A stretch of 64,000 bases of DNA from G965220075 sp965220075. GTDB taxonomy: Bacteria > Chloroflexota > UBA11872. The stretch covers positions 992,001 to 1,056,000 of the forward strand of contig OZ244806.1 of assembly GCA_965220075.1 (NCBI GenBank), in the 5' to 3' direction. Under the pieces are notes generated by a model, which worked only from the letters and a program-made list of their open reading frames with translations, searched no databases and was not told the DNA's origin. Of this stretch, positions 45,378-53,079 are shown piece by piece. Each line of letters starts with the position of its first letter. The stretch's first letter is position 1. Position numbers and translations under genes: made by a program.

Positions 45378-45422
45378 GCCGGGTTGGCTTTTCCCGTCAT
45401 TCCCGCACGCGGTGCGCTCGCG

Positions 45423-45448
45423 TAGGGGCAACCCTCGTGGTTGCCCTA
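45423..45448. repeat. hairpin repeat GGGGCAACC/GGTTGCCC
   Basis: TAGGGGCAACC (45423-45433) pairs with GGTTGCCCTA (45439-45448) with one bulged G. A related unit, GGGGCGACC ... GGTTGTCC, is at 43742-43761 beside the IS110 fragment. Confidence 0.6.
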
Positions 45449-45530
45449 TGCGGCGGAACCGCGCGCCCGTCCGTCATTCCCGCGCACATGCTTCCCTCCC
45501 GTCACTCCGGCGCACGCCGGGGTCCAGGGT

Positions 45531-45554
45531 AGGGGCGGTTCGCGAACCGCCCCT
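45531..45554. repeat. perfect 24-bp palindrome
   Basis: Arms AGGGGCGGTT and AACCGCCCCT around CGCG; the whole 24 bases read the same on both strands. Preceded by a CCGGGGTCCAGGGT tail typical of dispersed intergenic repeats in environmental high-GC genomes. Confidence 0.65.
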
Positions 45555-45762
45555 TGTATGTTGCAAGACCCTCGGATCGTCCGGGGGAAACACCGGGCCG
45601 GGACAGACCGTCCGCCCCTGGGTCCCAAGAGACCGTTCTGTAGCGTGGTCGTCCCGGCCCGTGGCGCTGGCCCAGAGCCCGTACCGTTGCCAGGGCCGCC
45701 GGAGCGAGCCCGCATCTTGCAAGGCGGGGCGGGAGGTCGGCGCTGCATGGGAGGGTACCCAA
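45555..45762 (+). ncRNA. candidate IS110 bridge RNA region
   Basis: IS110-group elements carry a structured non-coding bridge RNA between their left end and the recombinase gene; it pairs with donor and target DNA. This 208-base ORF-free leader directly before the transposase is the right size and place, and contains GC-rich self-complementary stretches. The exact ends, loops and guide bases cannot be fixed by eye, so this is a positional prediction. Confidence 0.4.
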
Positions 45763-46710
45763 ATGCCCCAGCCTGCGTATCTCGGCCTGGATGTCGCCCG
45801 CGATCACTTGGACATCGCGGTGCACCCGACGCAGGACGCTTGGCGCGTCCCCAACACGCCCACGGGCCACGCCACCGTAGTCCGCCGTGCGCGGGCGCTC
45901 CAGCCCGCCAGGATCGTGCTGGAGGCCAGCGGCGGCTACGAGCAGGCGGTGGACGCCGCGCTCATCGCGGCCGGGCTGCCGGCGGTGGTGGTCAATCCGC
46001 GGCAGGTGCGCGACTTCGCCCGCAGCCGCAACATCTTGGCCAAGACCGACCGCCTCGACGCCTGGGTGCTGGCCCGCTTCGCCGCCGAGGTCCAGCCGCC
46101 GCTGCGTCCGCGCCCAGATGCCGCCACCCACCACCTGCACGCCTTGGTCACCCGGCGCCGCCAGCTCCTCGCCATCCGCGTGGCGGAGCAGCAGCGGCGC
46201 CACCAAGCCCCGCCAGCGCTCCGGGCCGGCTTCGACGCCCACCTGGCCTGGCTCACGCAGCACCTGGCCGACCTCGACGCGCAGCTCGCCGCCGCCATCC
46301 AGGCCGAGCCGCGCCTGCGCGCCCGTGCCGCCTGGCTGCAGAGCATTCCCGGCATCGGCCCCGTCGCCTGCCGCACCTTGCTCGCCGAGCTGCCCGAGCT
46401 GGGCACGCTCTCCCGCCACCAGGTCGCCGCCCTCGTGGGCGTCGCCCCCTTCAATCGCGACAGCGGCACCTGGCGCGGGCGCCGCAGCGTCTGGGGTGGC
46501 CGCGCCTCGGTCCGCGCCGCGCTCTATATGGCCGCCCTCGCCGCGAGTCGCGCCAACCCCAGCCTGCGCGCCTTCTACCAGCGCCTCGTCGCGGCCGGCA
46601 AGCCCAAGCTCGTGGCCCTCACCGCCTGCATGCGCAAGCTCCTCGTCCTCTGCAATGCCCTCTGCAAGCAGCAGACCACCTGGCTCGCCCCCACCGCTCC
46701 GCCCATGTAA
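45763..46710 (+). CDS. IS110 family transposase (DEDD recombinase)
   Basis: 315 residues. N-terminal RuvC-like DEDD domain: YLGLDVARDHLDIAV (first Asp), VLEASGGYEQAVDAAL (Glu), KTDRLDAWVLARFA (Asp pair). C-terminal transposase_20 domain: LQSIPGIGPVACRTLLAELPELG, then AALVGVAPFNRDSGTWRG with the conserved Ser, and the IS110 ending. ATG 45763 gives the standard N-terminus; upstream in-frame extension lies in the non-coding left end. The frame is intact, so the element may be active. Confidence 0.92.
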   Translation: MPQPAYLGLDVARDHLDIAVHPTQDAWRVPNTPTGHATVVRRARALQPARIVLEASGGYEQAVDAALIAAGLPAVVVNPRQVRDFARSRNILAKTDRLDAWVLARFAAEVQPPLRPRPDAATHHLHALVTRRRQLLAIRVAEQQRRHQAPPALRAGFDAHLAWLTQHLADLDAQLAAAIQAEPRLRARAAWLQSIPGIGPVACRTLLAELPELGTLSRHQVAALVGVAPFNRDSGTWRGRRSVWGGRASVRAALYMAALAASRANPSLRAFYQRLVAAGKPKLVALTACMRKLLVLCNALCKQQTTWLAPTAPPM

Positions 46711-46762
46711 CCCTTGACCCCCAACACCGTTGCTACTCGGGCGGAGAGTATGCCCCGTACTC

Positions 46763-47209
46763 CTATGGCTTAGGGGAATCGAGCCAATCAGTCCGGCCGA
46801 TGAACCGCTCGATCCAGCCGAGGCGGCGGCGCCGGACGGCTACGACGCGATACGCCGCATCGACGGTTCGCGCCAGGGCTGGTGTAGTAAGGAGCCGGCC
46901 CGCGCGCGCGCCCAGGGCCACGGTCAGCGCCCGCCGCAGCGCCGGCCCGGCTGAGTGGACGGCGCCATCGGTGTCCGCGAGGTGCAGGGCGCCGCGGCGC
47001 TCGGCCGCCGGAATTGGGTTCAGCAGCGGATCGGCCTCGGGGCGGTTGAAGTCGAGCGTGGCGAGGCGGCCGCCGCGGTCGAGCCGGCGCAGCAGCCGCG
47101 CGCACACCCGGCAGAACGCGCACCGGCCGTCGTAGAGCACCACCGGACGAACCACGTCGCCTTCTATGGCGGCCCCCCGCCCACGCGGATCAACTCCGAC
47201 CGACGGCAC
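46763..47209 (-). CDS. thiol-disulfide oxidoreductase DCC family protein (DUF393)
   Basis: 148 residues. The DCC signature VVLYDGRCAFCRVCARLLRR is at about residues 23-42 with a CxxC redox pair, followed by DFNRPEADPLL and ending RRRLGWIERFIGR. Predicted thioredoxin-like oxidoreductase of unknown partner. The only ATG is at 47209; internal GTGs (VVRPVV) could be the true start. Confidence 0.82.
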   Translation of the reverse strand: MPSVGVDPRGRGAAIEGDVVRPVVLYDGRCAFCRVCARLLRRLDRGGRLATLDFNRPEADPLLNPIPAAERRGALHLADTDGAVHSAGPALRRALTVALGARAGRLLTTPALARTVDAAYRVVAVRRRRLGWIERFIGRTDWLDSPKP

Positions 47210-47281
47210 CCGAGACCCGCCGGTAGAAGCGCACCGCTCGCCTGACCTGACGATCCTACCGGCGTGGCATACCTCGCCGGT

Positions 47282-49072
47282 TCACTCCTGCGTCGCGCCC
47301 TCAGCGCCACAGAACGGCAAGCCAAGCTCGTCCAGGTCGCTCCGCGGGACCTCCGCCAACCCCGCGGGGATGCAGCCGGTCAACTGATTCCCGCCGAGCA
47401 CCAGCAGTCGCAGGTTGACGAGGTTGCTCAGTTCGGGCGGAATATCGCCGCTCAACTCGTTGTCATGCAGGTCCAGCAGGATCAGGTTGACTAGGTTGCC
47501 CAGCTCGGGCGGAATCTCGCCGCTCAACCGGTTGTCGTGCAGGTACAGCCGTTCCAGGTTGACGAGGTCGCCCAGTTCGGGCGGAATCTCGCCGCTCAGC
47601 CGGTTGAAGTCGAAGTCCAGCCGTTCCAGGTTGGTGAGATTGCCCAGCTCGGGCGGAATCTCGCCGCTCAGCCGGTTGCTCCAGAAGCCCAGCCAGACCA
47701 GGTTGGTGAGATTGCCCAGCTCGGGCGGGACCTCGCCGCTCAACTGGTTCAAGGTGAAGTCTATGTGCGTCAGATTGGCGAGGTTGCCCAGCTCGGGCGG
47801 AACCGGGCCGGTCAACTGGTTGATGCCGAGGGCCACCCATTCCAGGCTGGCCATGTTGCCCAGCTCCGCGGGGATGGTCCCGCGCAGCTGATTGGCCCAG
47901 AGCGACAGCGTTCTCACGTTGGCGAGACTGCCGATCGTGGGCGGGATCTCCCCCTGCAACTGATTGCCCCACAGGGACAGCAATTCCAGGTCGGTGAGAC
48001 GACCCAAGACGGCGGGCATCTCACCGTGCAGTTGGTTCTCCGAGAGGTCCAACTCGATGACGCGGCCACGGTCGTCCGTGGTGACGCCGTACCAGTCACC
48101 GAGGGGCGCGTCGCTGAGCCAGTTGCTGTTGCTATTCCAGTTGGCGCCGTCGGTGACCTCGTAGAGCGTGACTAGGGAGGCGCGGACCGAGGTGCCCTCG
48201 GGGACGTAGGTCTGGCCATAACGCAGCGGCTGGACGGATTGGAAGCTCTGGAACGCCTGGTGACTGCCGTATGGGTAGAGGATGTCGCGTACCTCGTCGC
48301 CGAGGAAGCGCAGTTGCACCGGCTCGGGCGCGCCGGGCCGGTGCTCCAGCACGGCCGCCTGGAAGTACTGTCGGATGACCCCAAGATCGGCGCCTTCGAT
48401 GCCAAGCATGGCGCCCTCGCCTTCGTCAAGGCGGGCCTCGCTCTTGGGGTGGCCGAAGGCTTGGAGGCCGCCGAGCGCGCTGAAGAAGTCGAGGAATCCG
48501 GTGGGGGTGCCGTCGACGGCAAGATTGGACACGCGGTGCCCCCAGGGACCCAGCTCCAGGCCGGGCTGCTCGCTCAGCAGGTCCGGCTCCGCGCCCAGGT
48601 CGGTCGAGTCGCCCAGCCCGCCGCCCAGGTAGTCCCAAACGAGCCGCCGCTCCACCCGCCAGACGCCCTCACGCGGCTGGCAGTCCGCCACGCCGCGCTG
48701 GTAGTACTGAGTGAGCGCACCGGGCCACTCTTCGATGACCTCGGAGGTGGCATAGCCCCAACGGGTAAGGCCGCCGGTGGCCCGGTAGTGGGTGAGGAAG
48801 TCGCAGGAAGCTTTTTCGCCCGCGATCGTCACGAGCAAGTCCGGGATGTTGTGGGCGAGGCGCTCGTCGGGCTTAGTGAAGGTGCGCCGCTGCACGACGG
48901 CGGAGAGCGTGGCAGTGGGCGTGGTTTCGTCCGCGGGGGGCGTGTCGGCCAGAGCGGTGACCGGTAAGGCAACAATGCCGACGAGCAGGGTGAGAAGGAT
49001 GGCGCCGAGGCGGCGGGGCCGCGGGCGCGGGCCGACAGTCGCCGAATGATTCACGTCGCGCTGGGGTCTCAT
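47282..49072 (-). CDS. secreted protein with ten plant-type leucine-rich repeats
   Basis: From ATG 49072, about 596 residues. A signal peptide (basic RPRPRRLG, then ILLTLLVGIVALPVTALA) is followed by a roughly 230-residue module (residues 60-290 including FLDFFSALGGLQAFGHPKSE and GVIRQYFQAAVLEHRPG) that I associate with exported Chloroflexota proteins. Next an LRR cap (LYEVTDGANWNSNSNWLSDA, LGDWYGVTTD) and ten 24-residue repeats of the form NxLxGxIPxELGNLxNLxxLxL, then a Cys-containing C-cap. Predicted extracellular binding or adhesion protein. The DNA repeats every 72 bases, so copy number may vary. Partner unknown. Confidence 0.88.
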   Translation of the reverse strand: MRPQRDVNHSATVGPRPRPRRLGAILLTLLVGIVALPVTALADTPPADETTPTATLSAVVQRRTFTKPDERLAHNIPDLLVTIAGEKASCDFLTHYRATGGLTRWGYATSEVIEEWPGALTQYYQRGVADCQPREGVWRVERRLVWDYLGGGLGDSTDLGAEPDLLSEQPGLELGPWGHRVSNLAVDGTPTGFLDFFSALGGLQAFGHPKSEARLDEGEGAMLGIEGADLGVIRQYFQAAVLEHRPGAPEPVQLRFLGDEVRDILYPYGSHQAFQSFQSVQPLRYGQTYVPEGTSVRASLVTLYEVTDGANWNSNSNWLSDAPLGDWYGVTTDDRGRVIELDLSENQLHGEMPAVLGRLTDLELLSLWGNQLQGEIPPTIGSLANVRTLSLWANQLRGTIPAELGNMASLEWVALGINQLTGPVPPELGNLANLTHIDFTLNQLSGEVPPELGNLTNLVWLGFWSNRLSGEIPPELGNLTNLERLDFDFNRLSGEIPPELGDLVNLERLYLHDNRLSGEIPPELGNLVNLILLDLHDNELSGDIPPELSNLVNLRLLVLGGNQLTGCIPAGLAEVPRSDLDELGLPFCGAEGATQE

Positions 49073-49174
49073 GGCCGGGGTCAGCCTCGTCGATAGAGCC
49101 ACGCGGTTATCTATTCTAAGCCCGCCGCACGCCGCGGCCTGCCGTGATGGGACTGGCGGCGGGGATGCGCCGCG

Positions 49175-50221
49175 TTAGGCCGCCGCCAGGTAGCGCCCGG
49201 CCATATCCCGCAGTGTGACCTTGGGCACGCGCGGACCCTGCCCGCCCATCCCGAACGCCTGCATGCGCCGCAGGCATTCCTGCTTCATGGCCGCGCGTGC
49301 CGGACCCAGGTACTTGCGCGGGTCGAACTCGCCGGGGTCCTCCTGAAGGACCCTCCGAATCGCTCCGGTCATGGCCATGCGGTTGTCCGTGTCCACGTTG
49401 ATCTTGCGCACGCCGTGCCGAATGCCTTCCTGAATCTCTTCGATGGGCACGCCCCAGGTCTGGCGGATGTTGCCGCCGTGCGCGTTGATGACGTCTTGCA
49501 GCTCCTGCGGAACCGATGAGCTGCCGTGCATCACGAGGTGCGTGTCCGGCAGGCGCCGGTGGATCTCGCGGATGCGGTCCATCACCAGCACGCCCGCGTC
49601 TGGCTTACGGCTGAACTTGTAGGCGCCGTGGCTGGTGCCGATCGCCACCGCCAGGGCATCCACGCCGGTCTCACGTACGAACTCCTCGGCTTGCGCGGGA
49701 TCGGTCAGCAGCTGCTCCCGGTCCAGCGCGCCCTCGGCCCCGACGCCGTCCTCCTTGTCCGCCGTGAGCGTCTCCAGACTGCCAAGCACTCCCAGCTCGC
49801 CCTCCACGGTCACGCCCCTGGGGTGGGCGAGCTCCACCACCCGGCGCGTTGTCTCGATGTTGTAGCCGTAGGGAGCGGGCGACTTGGCGTCCGCCAGCAG
49901 CGAACCATCCATCATGACGCTGGTGAACCCTTGCTCGATGGCGCTTCCACAGGTCTCGGGACTGTTTCCGTGATCCTGGTGCATGGCCACCGGGATGTGC
50001 GGGTAGAGCTCGGCGGCGGCCAGCATGAGATGCCGCAGGTAGGCGTCGTTGGTGTAATCGCGGGCGCCGCGGCTGGCTTGGACGATGACCGGCGCATCGG
50101 CCTCGTCGGCGGCCTCCATGATTGCCTGGATCTGCTCCATGTTGTTCACGTTGAACGCGGCCACGCCGTAGCCGTTCTCGGCCGCGTGATCCAGCAGCAC
50201 GCGCATCGGGACCAGCGCCAT
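49175..50221 (-). CDS. fba: class II fructose-bisphosphate aldolase
   Basis: Zinc-dependent glycolytic/gluconeogenic aldolase. Zinc and catalytic residues appear in VAMHQDHGN (Asp-His), VEGELGVLG (Glu), IGTSHGAYKF (His) and LVMHGSSSVP (His), with KINVDTDNRMAMT phosphate-binding near residue 275. ATG 50221 gives 348 residues starting ALVPMRVLLDHAAENGYGV; the longer frame to 50293 adds 24 atypical residues. Confidence 0.93.
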   Translation of the reverse strand: MALVPMRVLLDHAAENGYGVAAFNVNNMEQIQAIMEAADEADAPVIVQASRGARDYTNDAYLRHLMLAAAELYPHIPVAMHQDHGNSPETCGSAIEQGFTSVMMDGSLLADAKSPAPYGYNIETTRRVVELAHPRGVTVEGELGVLGSLETLTADKEDGVGAEGALDREQLLTDPAQAEEFVRETGVDALAVAIGTSHGAYKFSRKPDAGVLVMDRIREIHRRLPDTHLVMHGSSSVPQELQDVINAHGGNIRQTWGVPIEEIQEGIRHGVRKINVDTDNRMAMTGAIRRVLQEDPGEFDPRKYLGPARAAMKQECLRRMQAFGMGGQGPRVPKVTLRDMAGRYLAAA

Positions 50222-50417
50222 CGCCCGCCTTCTTTCCTCGAGTTCGCTCGCCAGCCTGGCGAACGCCCTTTGCACCGATCTCCGCGTGAGCATACTCCGA
50301 TGGGCTCCGGACCAATTTCCGCCTGTGTTCCCGAATTAGGACAAGCTGTCCTGATAGCGCCTGGCGGTGCGCTACCCTCCATGGCAATGAAGCGCAGACT
50401 ACGAAGGGACTACTCCG

Positions 50418-51125
50418 TTGGCTGAGAAACCCCGACCGGCACCGCGCATTCTGGGTCCTTCAGGCCAGCCGATCAGGGCGCCGCAAAGCCGCGCCGCGGG
50501 ACCCGAGCCCCCACGGCAAGCGGATGCGGAAGCCCCCCCCAGCGCCGAGTCCCCGCCCGCCGAAGAGCCGTCCGGCGGCGAAGCCGCGCCCGGTCCCAGT
50601 CAGGCCTTCCAGGTAATTGCCGCACTCACCACCGACCCGCGCCAGCTGCCCGCCGCGCTGGTGGTGCTGTTGGACCACGACCCGATGAGCGCCTACCGCC
50701 GGCGCCTCGAGTCTGCGCAGGAGTCCTTTGAGACATCGCGCGGCGCGGTGATCTCCGCGATCGGGTCCCGTATGACCGCCGACGGTATGCCGGAGGATGA
50801 GGCCCAAGCCACCTCGGCGCGCTACGTCGATCAGCAGTTCATGTCGTCAGCCTGGGATGTCGCCTATCAGACAGTCCCGGCCCTGCGCGTGGCCCTGGTC
50901 ATGAGCGCCGGTCTTTTTGGCGGCCAGAACACACCGGCGGCGGTTCTCATGGCCGATGAGGACGTTCCGACGATGTGGCTCACCACCCGCTCCGTCGCCC
51001 TTGGCGACCGATTCGGCGCCTGGGCGATACCTATCGAGCGCTCCAGCACGATGCCCGTGAGTGTGGCGCTGACAGCTGAGAACTATCAGCCTCTGCGGGT
51101 ACGTTACGCACGCGTCAAAGTCTGA
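50418..51125 (+). CDS. hypothetical protein with Pro/Ala-rich N-terminus
   Basis: 235 residues from TTG 50418. The first 60 are low-complexity Pro/Ala/Glu (PAEEPSGGEAAPGPSQ), probably disordered; the rest (LPAALVVLLDHDPMSAYRRRL, TSARYVDQQFMSSAWDVAYQT, VALRVALVMSAGLFGG) looks like a folded alpha/beta domain. No family recognised. It is divergent from fba with a 196-base gap and ends about 145 bases before the TetR promoter, so it is probably an independent unit. Confidence 0.6.
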   Translation: MAEKPRPAPRILGPSGQPIRAPQSRAAGPEPPRQADAEAPPSAESPPAEEPSGGEAAPGPSQAFQVIAALTTDPRQLPAALVVLLDHDPMSAYRRRLESAQESFETSRGAVISAIGSRMTADGMPEDEAQATSARYVDQQFMSSAWDVAYQTVPALRVALVMSAGLFGGQNTPAAVLMADEDVPTMWLTTRSVALGDRFGAWAIPIERSSTMPVSVALTAENYQPLRVRYARVKV

Positions 51126-51271
51126 CTCGCGACCCTGGCCGCGCGGCTCGGCTTGAACGGGCCTATGTATCTATGCCGTAAGCGCCCCCGGCCGGCGGCA
51201 GCGTGGTCACCGGCGGGCTGCTCGGTTCCAGTAGCGAAGGCATGCTCGTAGCCACGCTGATCGCGTTCTGG

Positions 51272-51300
51272 TTGACAGTTCTCTCGACAGGCACTATAAA
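51272..51300 (+). promoter_or_regulatory. sigma-70 type promoter of the tetR-mqn unit
   Basis: TTGACA at 51272-51277 and TATAAA at 51295-51300 with a 17-base spacer: near-consensus -35/-10 spacing. The transcription start would fall near 51307, inside the operator that follows. Confidence 0.82.
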
Positions 51301-51317
51301 CCGACTGACCAGTCGGT
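51300..51317 (+). promoter_or_regulatory. palindromic operator, likely TetR site
   Basis: ACCGACTG-AC-CAGTCGGT is a perfect 8-bp inverted repeat with a two-base centre, starting at the last base of the -10 box and ending 6 bases before the TetR start codon. A repressor bound here would block its own promoter; autoregulation is the obvious inference. Confidence 0.8.
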
Positions 51318-51323
51318 ATTTTC

Positions 51324-51980
51324 GTGACTACAGTGCTCCGCTTCCCGGGCCGCAGTACAGCTAAGAAGCGCGATGCCACACGGCACGCGTTGCTGGAGGC
51401 GGCCTTGAACGTGTTCGGCGAGAAGGGCTACCACGCCGCCGCGGTGGACGATATCGTGGCCCGCGCGGGTCGTTCCAAGGGCGCCGCCTACTTTCATTTC
51501 CCGAGTAAAGAGGCGATCTTTCGAGCGCTCGTGCGAGAGCTTGCGACGATGCTCGCGGGGCGAGTCGACCGTGAGATCGAACATGAAACGGATCCTGTAC
51601 AGAAGCTCGACGCGGCGCTGCTCTCGGTTATCGAAATTTTCACCAAGCACCGCACCTTGGCGCGTATCGTGCTCATCGAGCTAACCGGCGCCGGCCGGCC
51701 CTTTACCGCCGACCTCATGTTCGCGCGCGACCAGTTCACCCAGCTAATCAAACGGAACCTGGATAGCGCCGTTGAGTGCGGCGCCATTCCGGCCTGCGAT
51801 ACCGAGCTCATCGCCACCGCCTGGTTCGGCGCCGTCAATGAGGTGGTGGTCCGTTGGCTCAGTGATGGGGCGGGCGATTCACTGCACGTGCGCTTTCCAT
51901 CCCTGCGCCACTTGCTGCTGCGCAGCGTAGGGCTCGAAATCGCCGCCGATTCAGCCCCGGGAGCCGCTGTTCATGCTTGA
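51324..51980 (+). CDS. TetR family transcriptional regulator
   Basis: 218 residues. N-terminal HTH: RHALLEAALNVFGEKGYHAA, VDDIVARAGRSKGAAYFHFP, then SKEAIFRALV, a classic TetR_N domain at about residues 18-64. The C-terminal ligand domain is helical and unremarkable. GTG start at 51324 behind only a short leader and no clear Shine-Dalgarno. It overlaps mqnE by 8 bases and leads the menaquinone gene run, so it probably controls quinone supply in response to an unknown ligand. Confidence 0.88.
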   Translation: MTTVLRFPGRSTAKKRDATRHALLEAALNVFGEKGYHAAAVDDIVARAGRSKGAAYFHFPSKEAIFRALVRELATMLAGRVDREIEHETDPVQKLDAALLSVIEIFTKHRTLARIVLIELTGAGRPFTADLMFARDQFTQLIKRNLDSAVECGAIPACDTELIATAWFGAVNEVVVRWLSDGAGDSLHVRFPSLRHLLLRSVGLEIAADSAPGAAVHA

Positions 51981-53079
51981 AGTCGCCGCCGCGCCTGAGA
52001 TTCGATTCCGCGACGCCGCGCTCGAATCGATTTGGGCGAAAGTCCGGGCTCGCGCGCGTCTCGACGCCGCGGACGGACTGGCCTGTCTGAGGACGCCCGA
52101 CCTGCTGGGTCTGGGAAGGATCGCCGATTGGGCCGCGTGCCGCGTTTCGGGCGACCGCGTCTACTTCACCCTCAACGTCCATATCAACCCAACCAACATC
52201 TGCGTGCTGTCCTGCAAGTTTTGCGATTTTGCCGCCAAGCCCCGCGACGAACACGCATACGAGCACTCGGTGGAACAGATTCTGGAGCAGATCCATCCCG
52301 ACGTGCATGAGGTGCATATCGTGGGCGGTCACCACCCCACCATCACCTTCGAGTGGTATGAAGACCTCCTGCGCACGATCAAGCGCGAGCGCCCGGGCGT
52401 GCAGATCAAGGCGTTCACGGCCTCCGAGATCGACTACTTTCACAAGCGCTGGAAGCTGGACGACACCGAGGTCCTAAGCCGGCTGGTCGCGGCCGGACTC
52501 GATTCCATGCCGGGCGGCGGCGCGGAAGTGTTCTCCGAGCGTGTGCGCCGCGCGCTCTTTCGCGGCAAAGCCGGCGCCGACCGCTGGGCCGAGATCCACC
52601 GGCTGGCGCACCGCATGGGCATTTCCTCCAACGCGACCCTGCTCTACGGGCACATTGAGACGCACCAGGAGCGCGTGGATCACCTGATTCGACTCCGGCA
52701 GGCGCAGGACGACAGCGGCGGATTCATGTGCTTCATTCCGCTGCAATACCAGCTGGGCGATACCAACCTGGCCCCGCGCCACGCCACCCCCATAGACGAC
52801 CTGCGCACGCTGGCCACCGCTCGACTGATGCTCGACAACTTCCCCCACATCAAGGCCTACTGGGTGATGAGCGGCGAGGAGACGGCCTCCATAGGCTTGA
52901 ATTTCGGGGCCGACGATATCGACGGCACAATCGGCGAGGAGCGCATTGCCCACTTTGCCCAGGCCGCCAGTCCGTTGGGCCTGGAGCGTGACCGGCTGCT
53001 CCGCCTGATTCGCTCCGCCGGCAAAGTGCCCGTGGAGCGCAACGCTACCTATGAAGTTCAGCGGGTGCATGCAGCTTAG
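51973..53079 (+). CDS. mqnE: aminofutalosine synthase
   Basis: Radical-SAM enzyme joining the enolpyruvyl-benzoate made by MqnA to SAM, giving 6-amino-6-deoxyfutalosine. Cluster motif CVLSCKFC at residues 77-84 within HINPTNICVLSCKFCDF; HIVGGHHPTITFEWYEDLLR and AGLDSMPGGGAEVFSERVR distinguish MqnE from MqnC. 368 residues, ATG start overlapping tetR. First enzyme gene of the futalosine operon. Confidence 0.92.
   Translation: MLEVAAAPEIRFRDAALESIWAKVRARARLDAADGLACLRTPDLLGLGRIADWAACRVSGDRVYFTLNVHINPTNICVLSCKFCDFAAKPRDEHAYEHSVEQILEQIHPDVHEVHIVGGHHPTITFEWYEDLLRTIKRERPGVQIKAFTASEIDYFHKRWKLDDTEVLSRLVAAGLDSMPGGGAEVFSERVRRALFRGKAGADRWAEIHRLAHRMGISSNATLLYGHIETHQERVDHLIRLRQAQDDSGGFMCFIPLQYQLGDTNLAPRHATPIDDLRTLATARLMLDNFPHIKAYWVMSGEETASIGLNFGADDIDGTIGEERIAHFAQAASPLGLERDRLLRLIRSAGKVPVERNATYEVQRVHAA

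Larger units (their letters stand above)
45378..45762. other. 385-base repeat-rich leader of the IS110 element
   Basis: No protein gene. The first half holds three short repeats: CATTCCCGC-type units (near 45397, 45473 and a CACTCCGGCGC variant near 45502), a hairpin at 45423-45448 and a perfect palindrome at 45531-45554. The second half (from about 45555) is unique, structured-looking sequence leading to the transposase ATG and is the likely left end of the element. Confidence 0.6.
45555..46736 (+). mobile_element. IS110-family insertion sequence (left boundary approximate)
   Basis: Comprises the putative left-end RNA region, the transposase gene and a 26-base right end. The right end is supported by the fragment at 43697-43748, whose identity stops exactly at 46736. 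The left boundary is inferred from where dispersed repeats give way to unique sequence. As usual for IS110, no terminal inverted repeats or target duplication are evident. Confidence 0.6.

Noticed and set aside
45441..47135. 564-residue plus-strand ORF across the IS110 element
   Set aside because: Out of frame with the clear transposase; Arg/Pro/Ala-rich low-complexity translation typical of a GC-rich shadow frame.
47400..48060. Regular 72-bp spacing suggesting a CRISPR-like or satellite array
   Set aside because: The period equals 24 codons and translates to clean LRR units; there are no unique spacers.
51126..51271. Possible small gene between the 50418 gene and tetR
   Set aside because: No ORF with credible composition; the segment is best read as the upstream promoter region.
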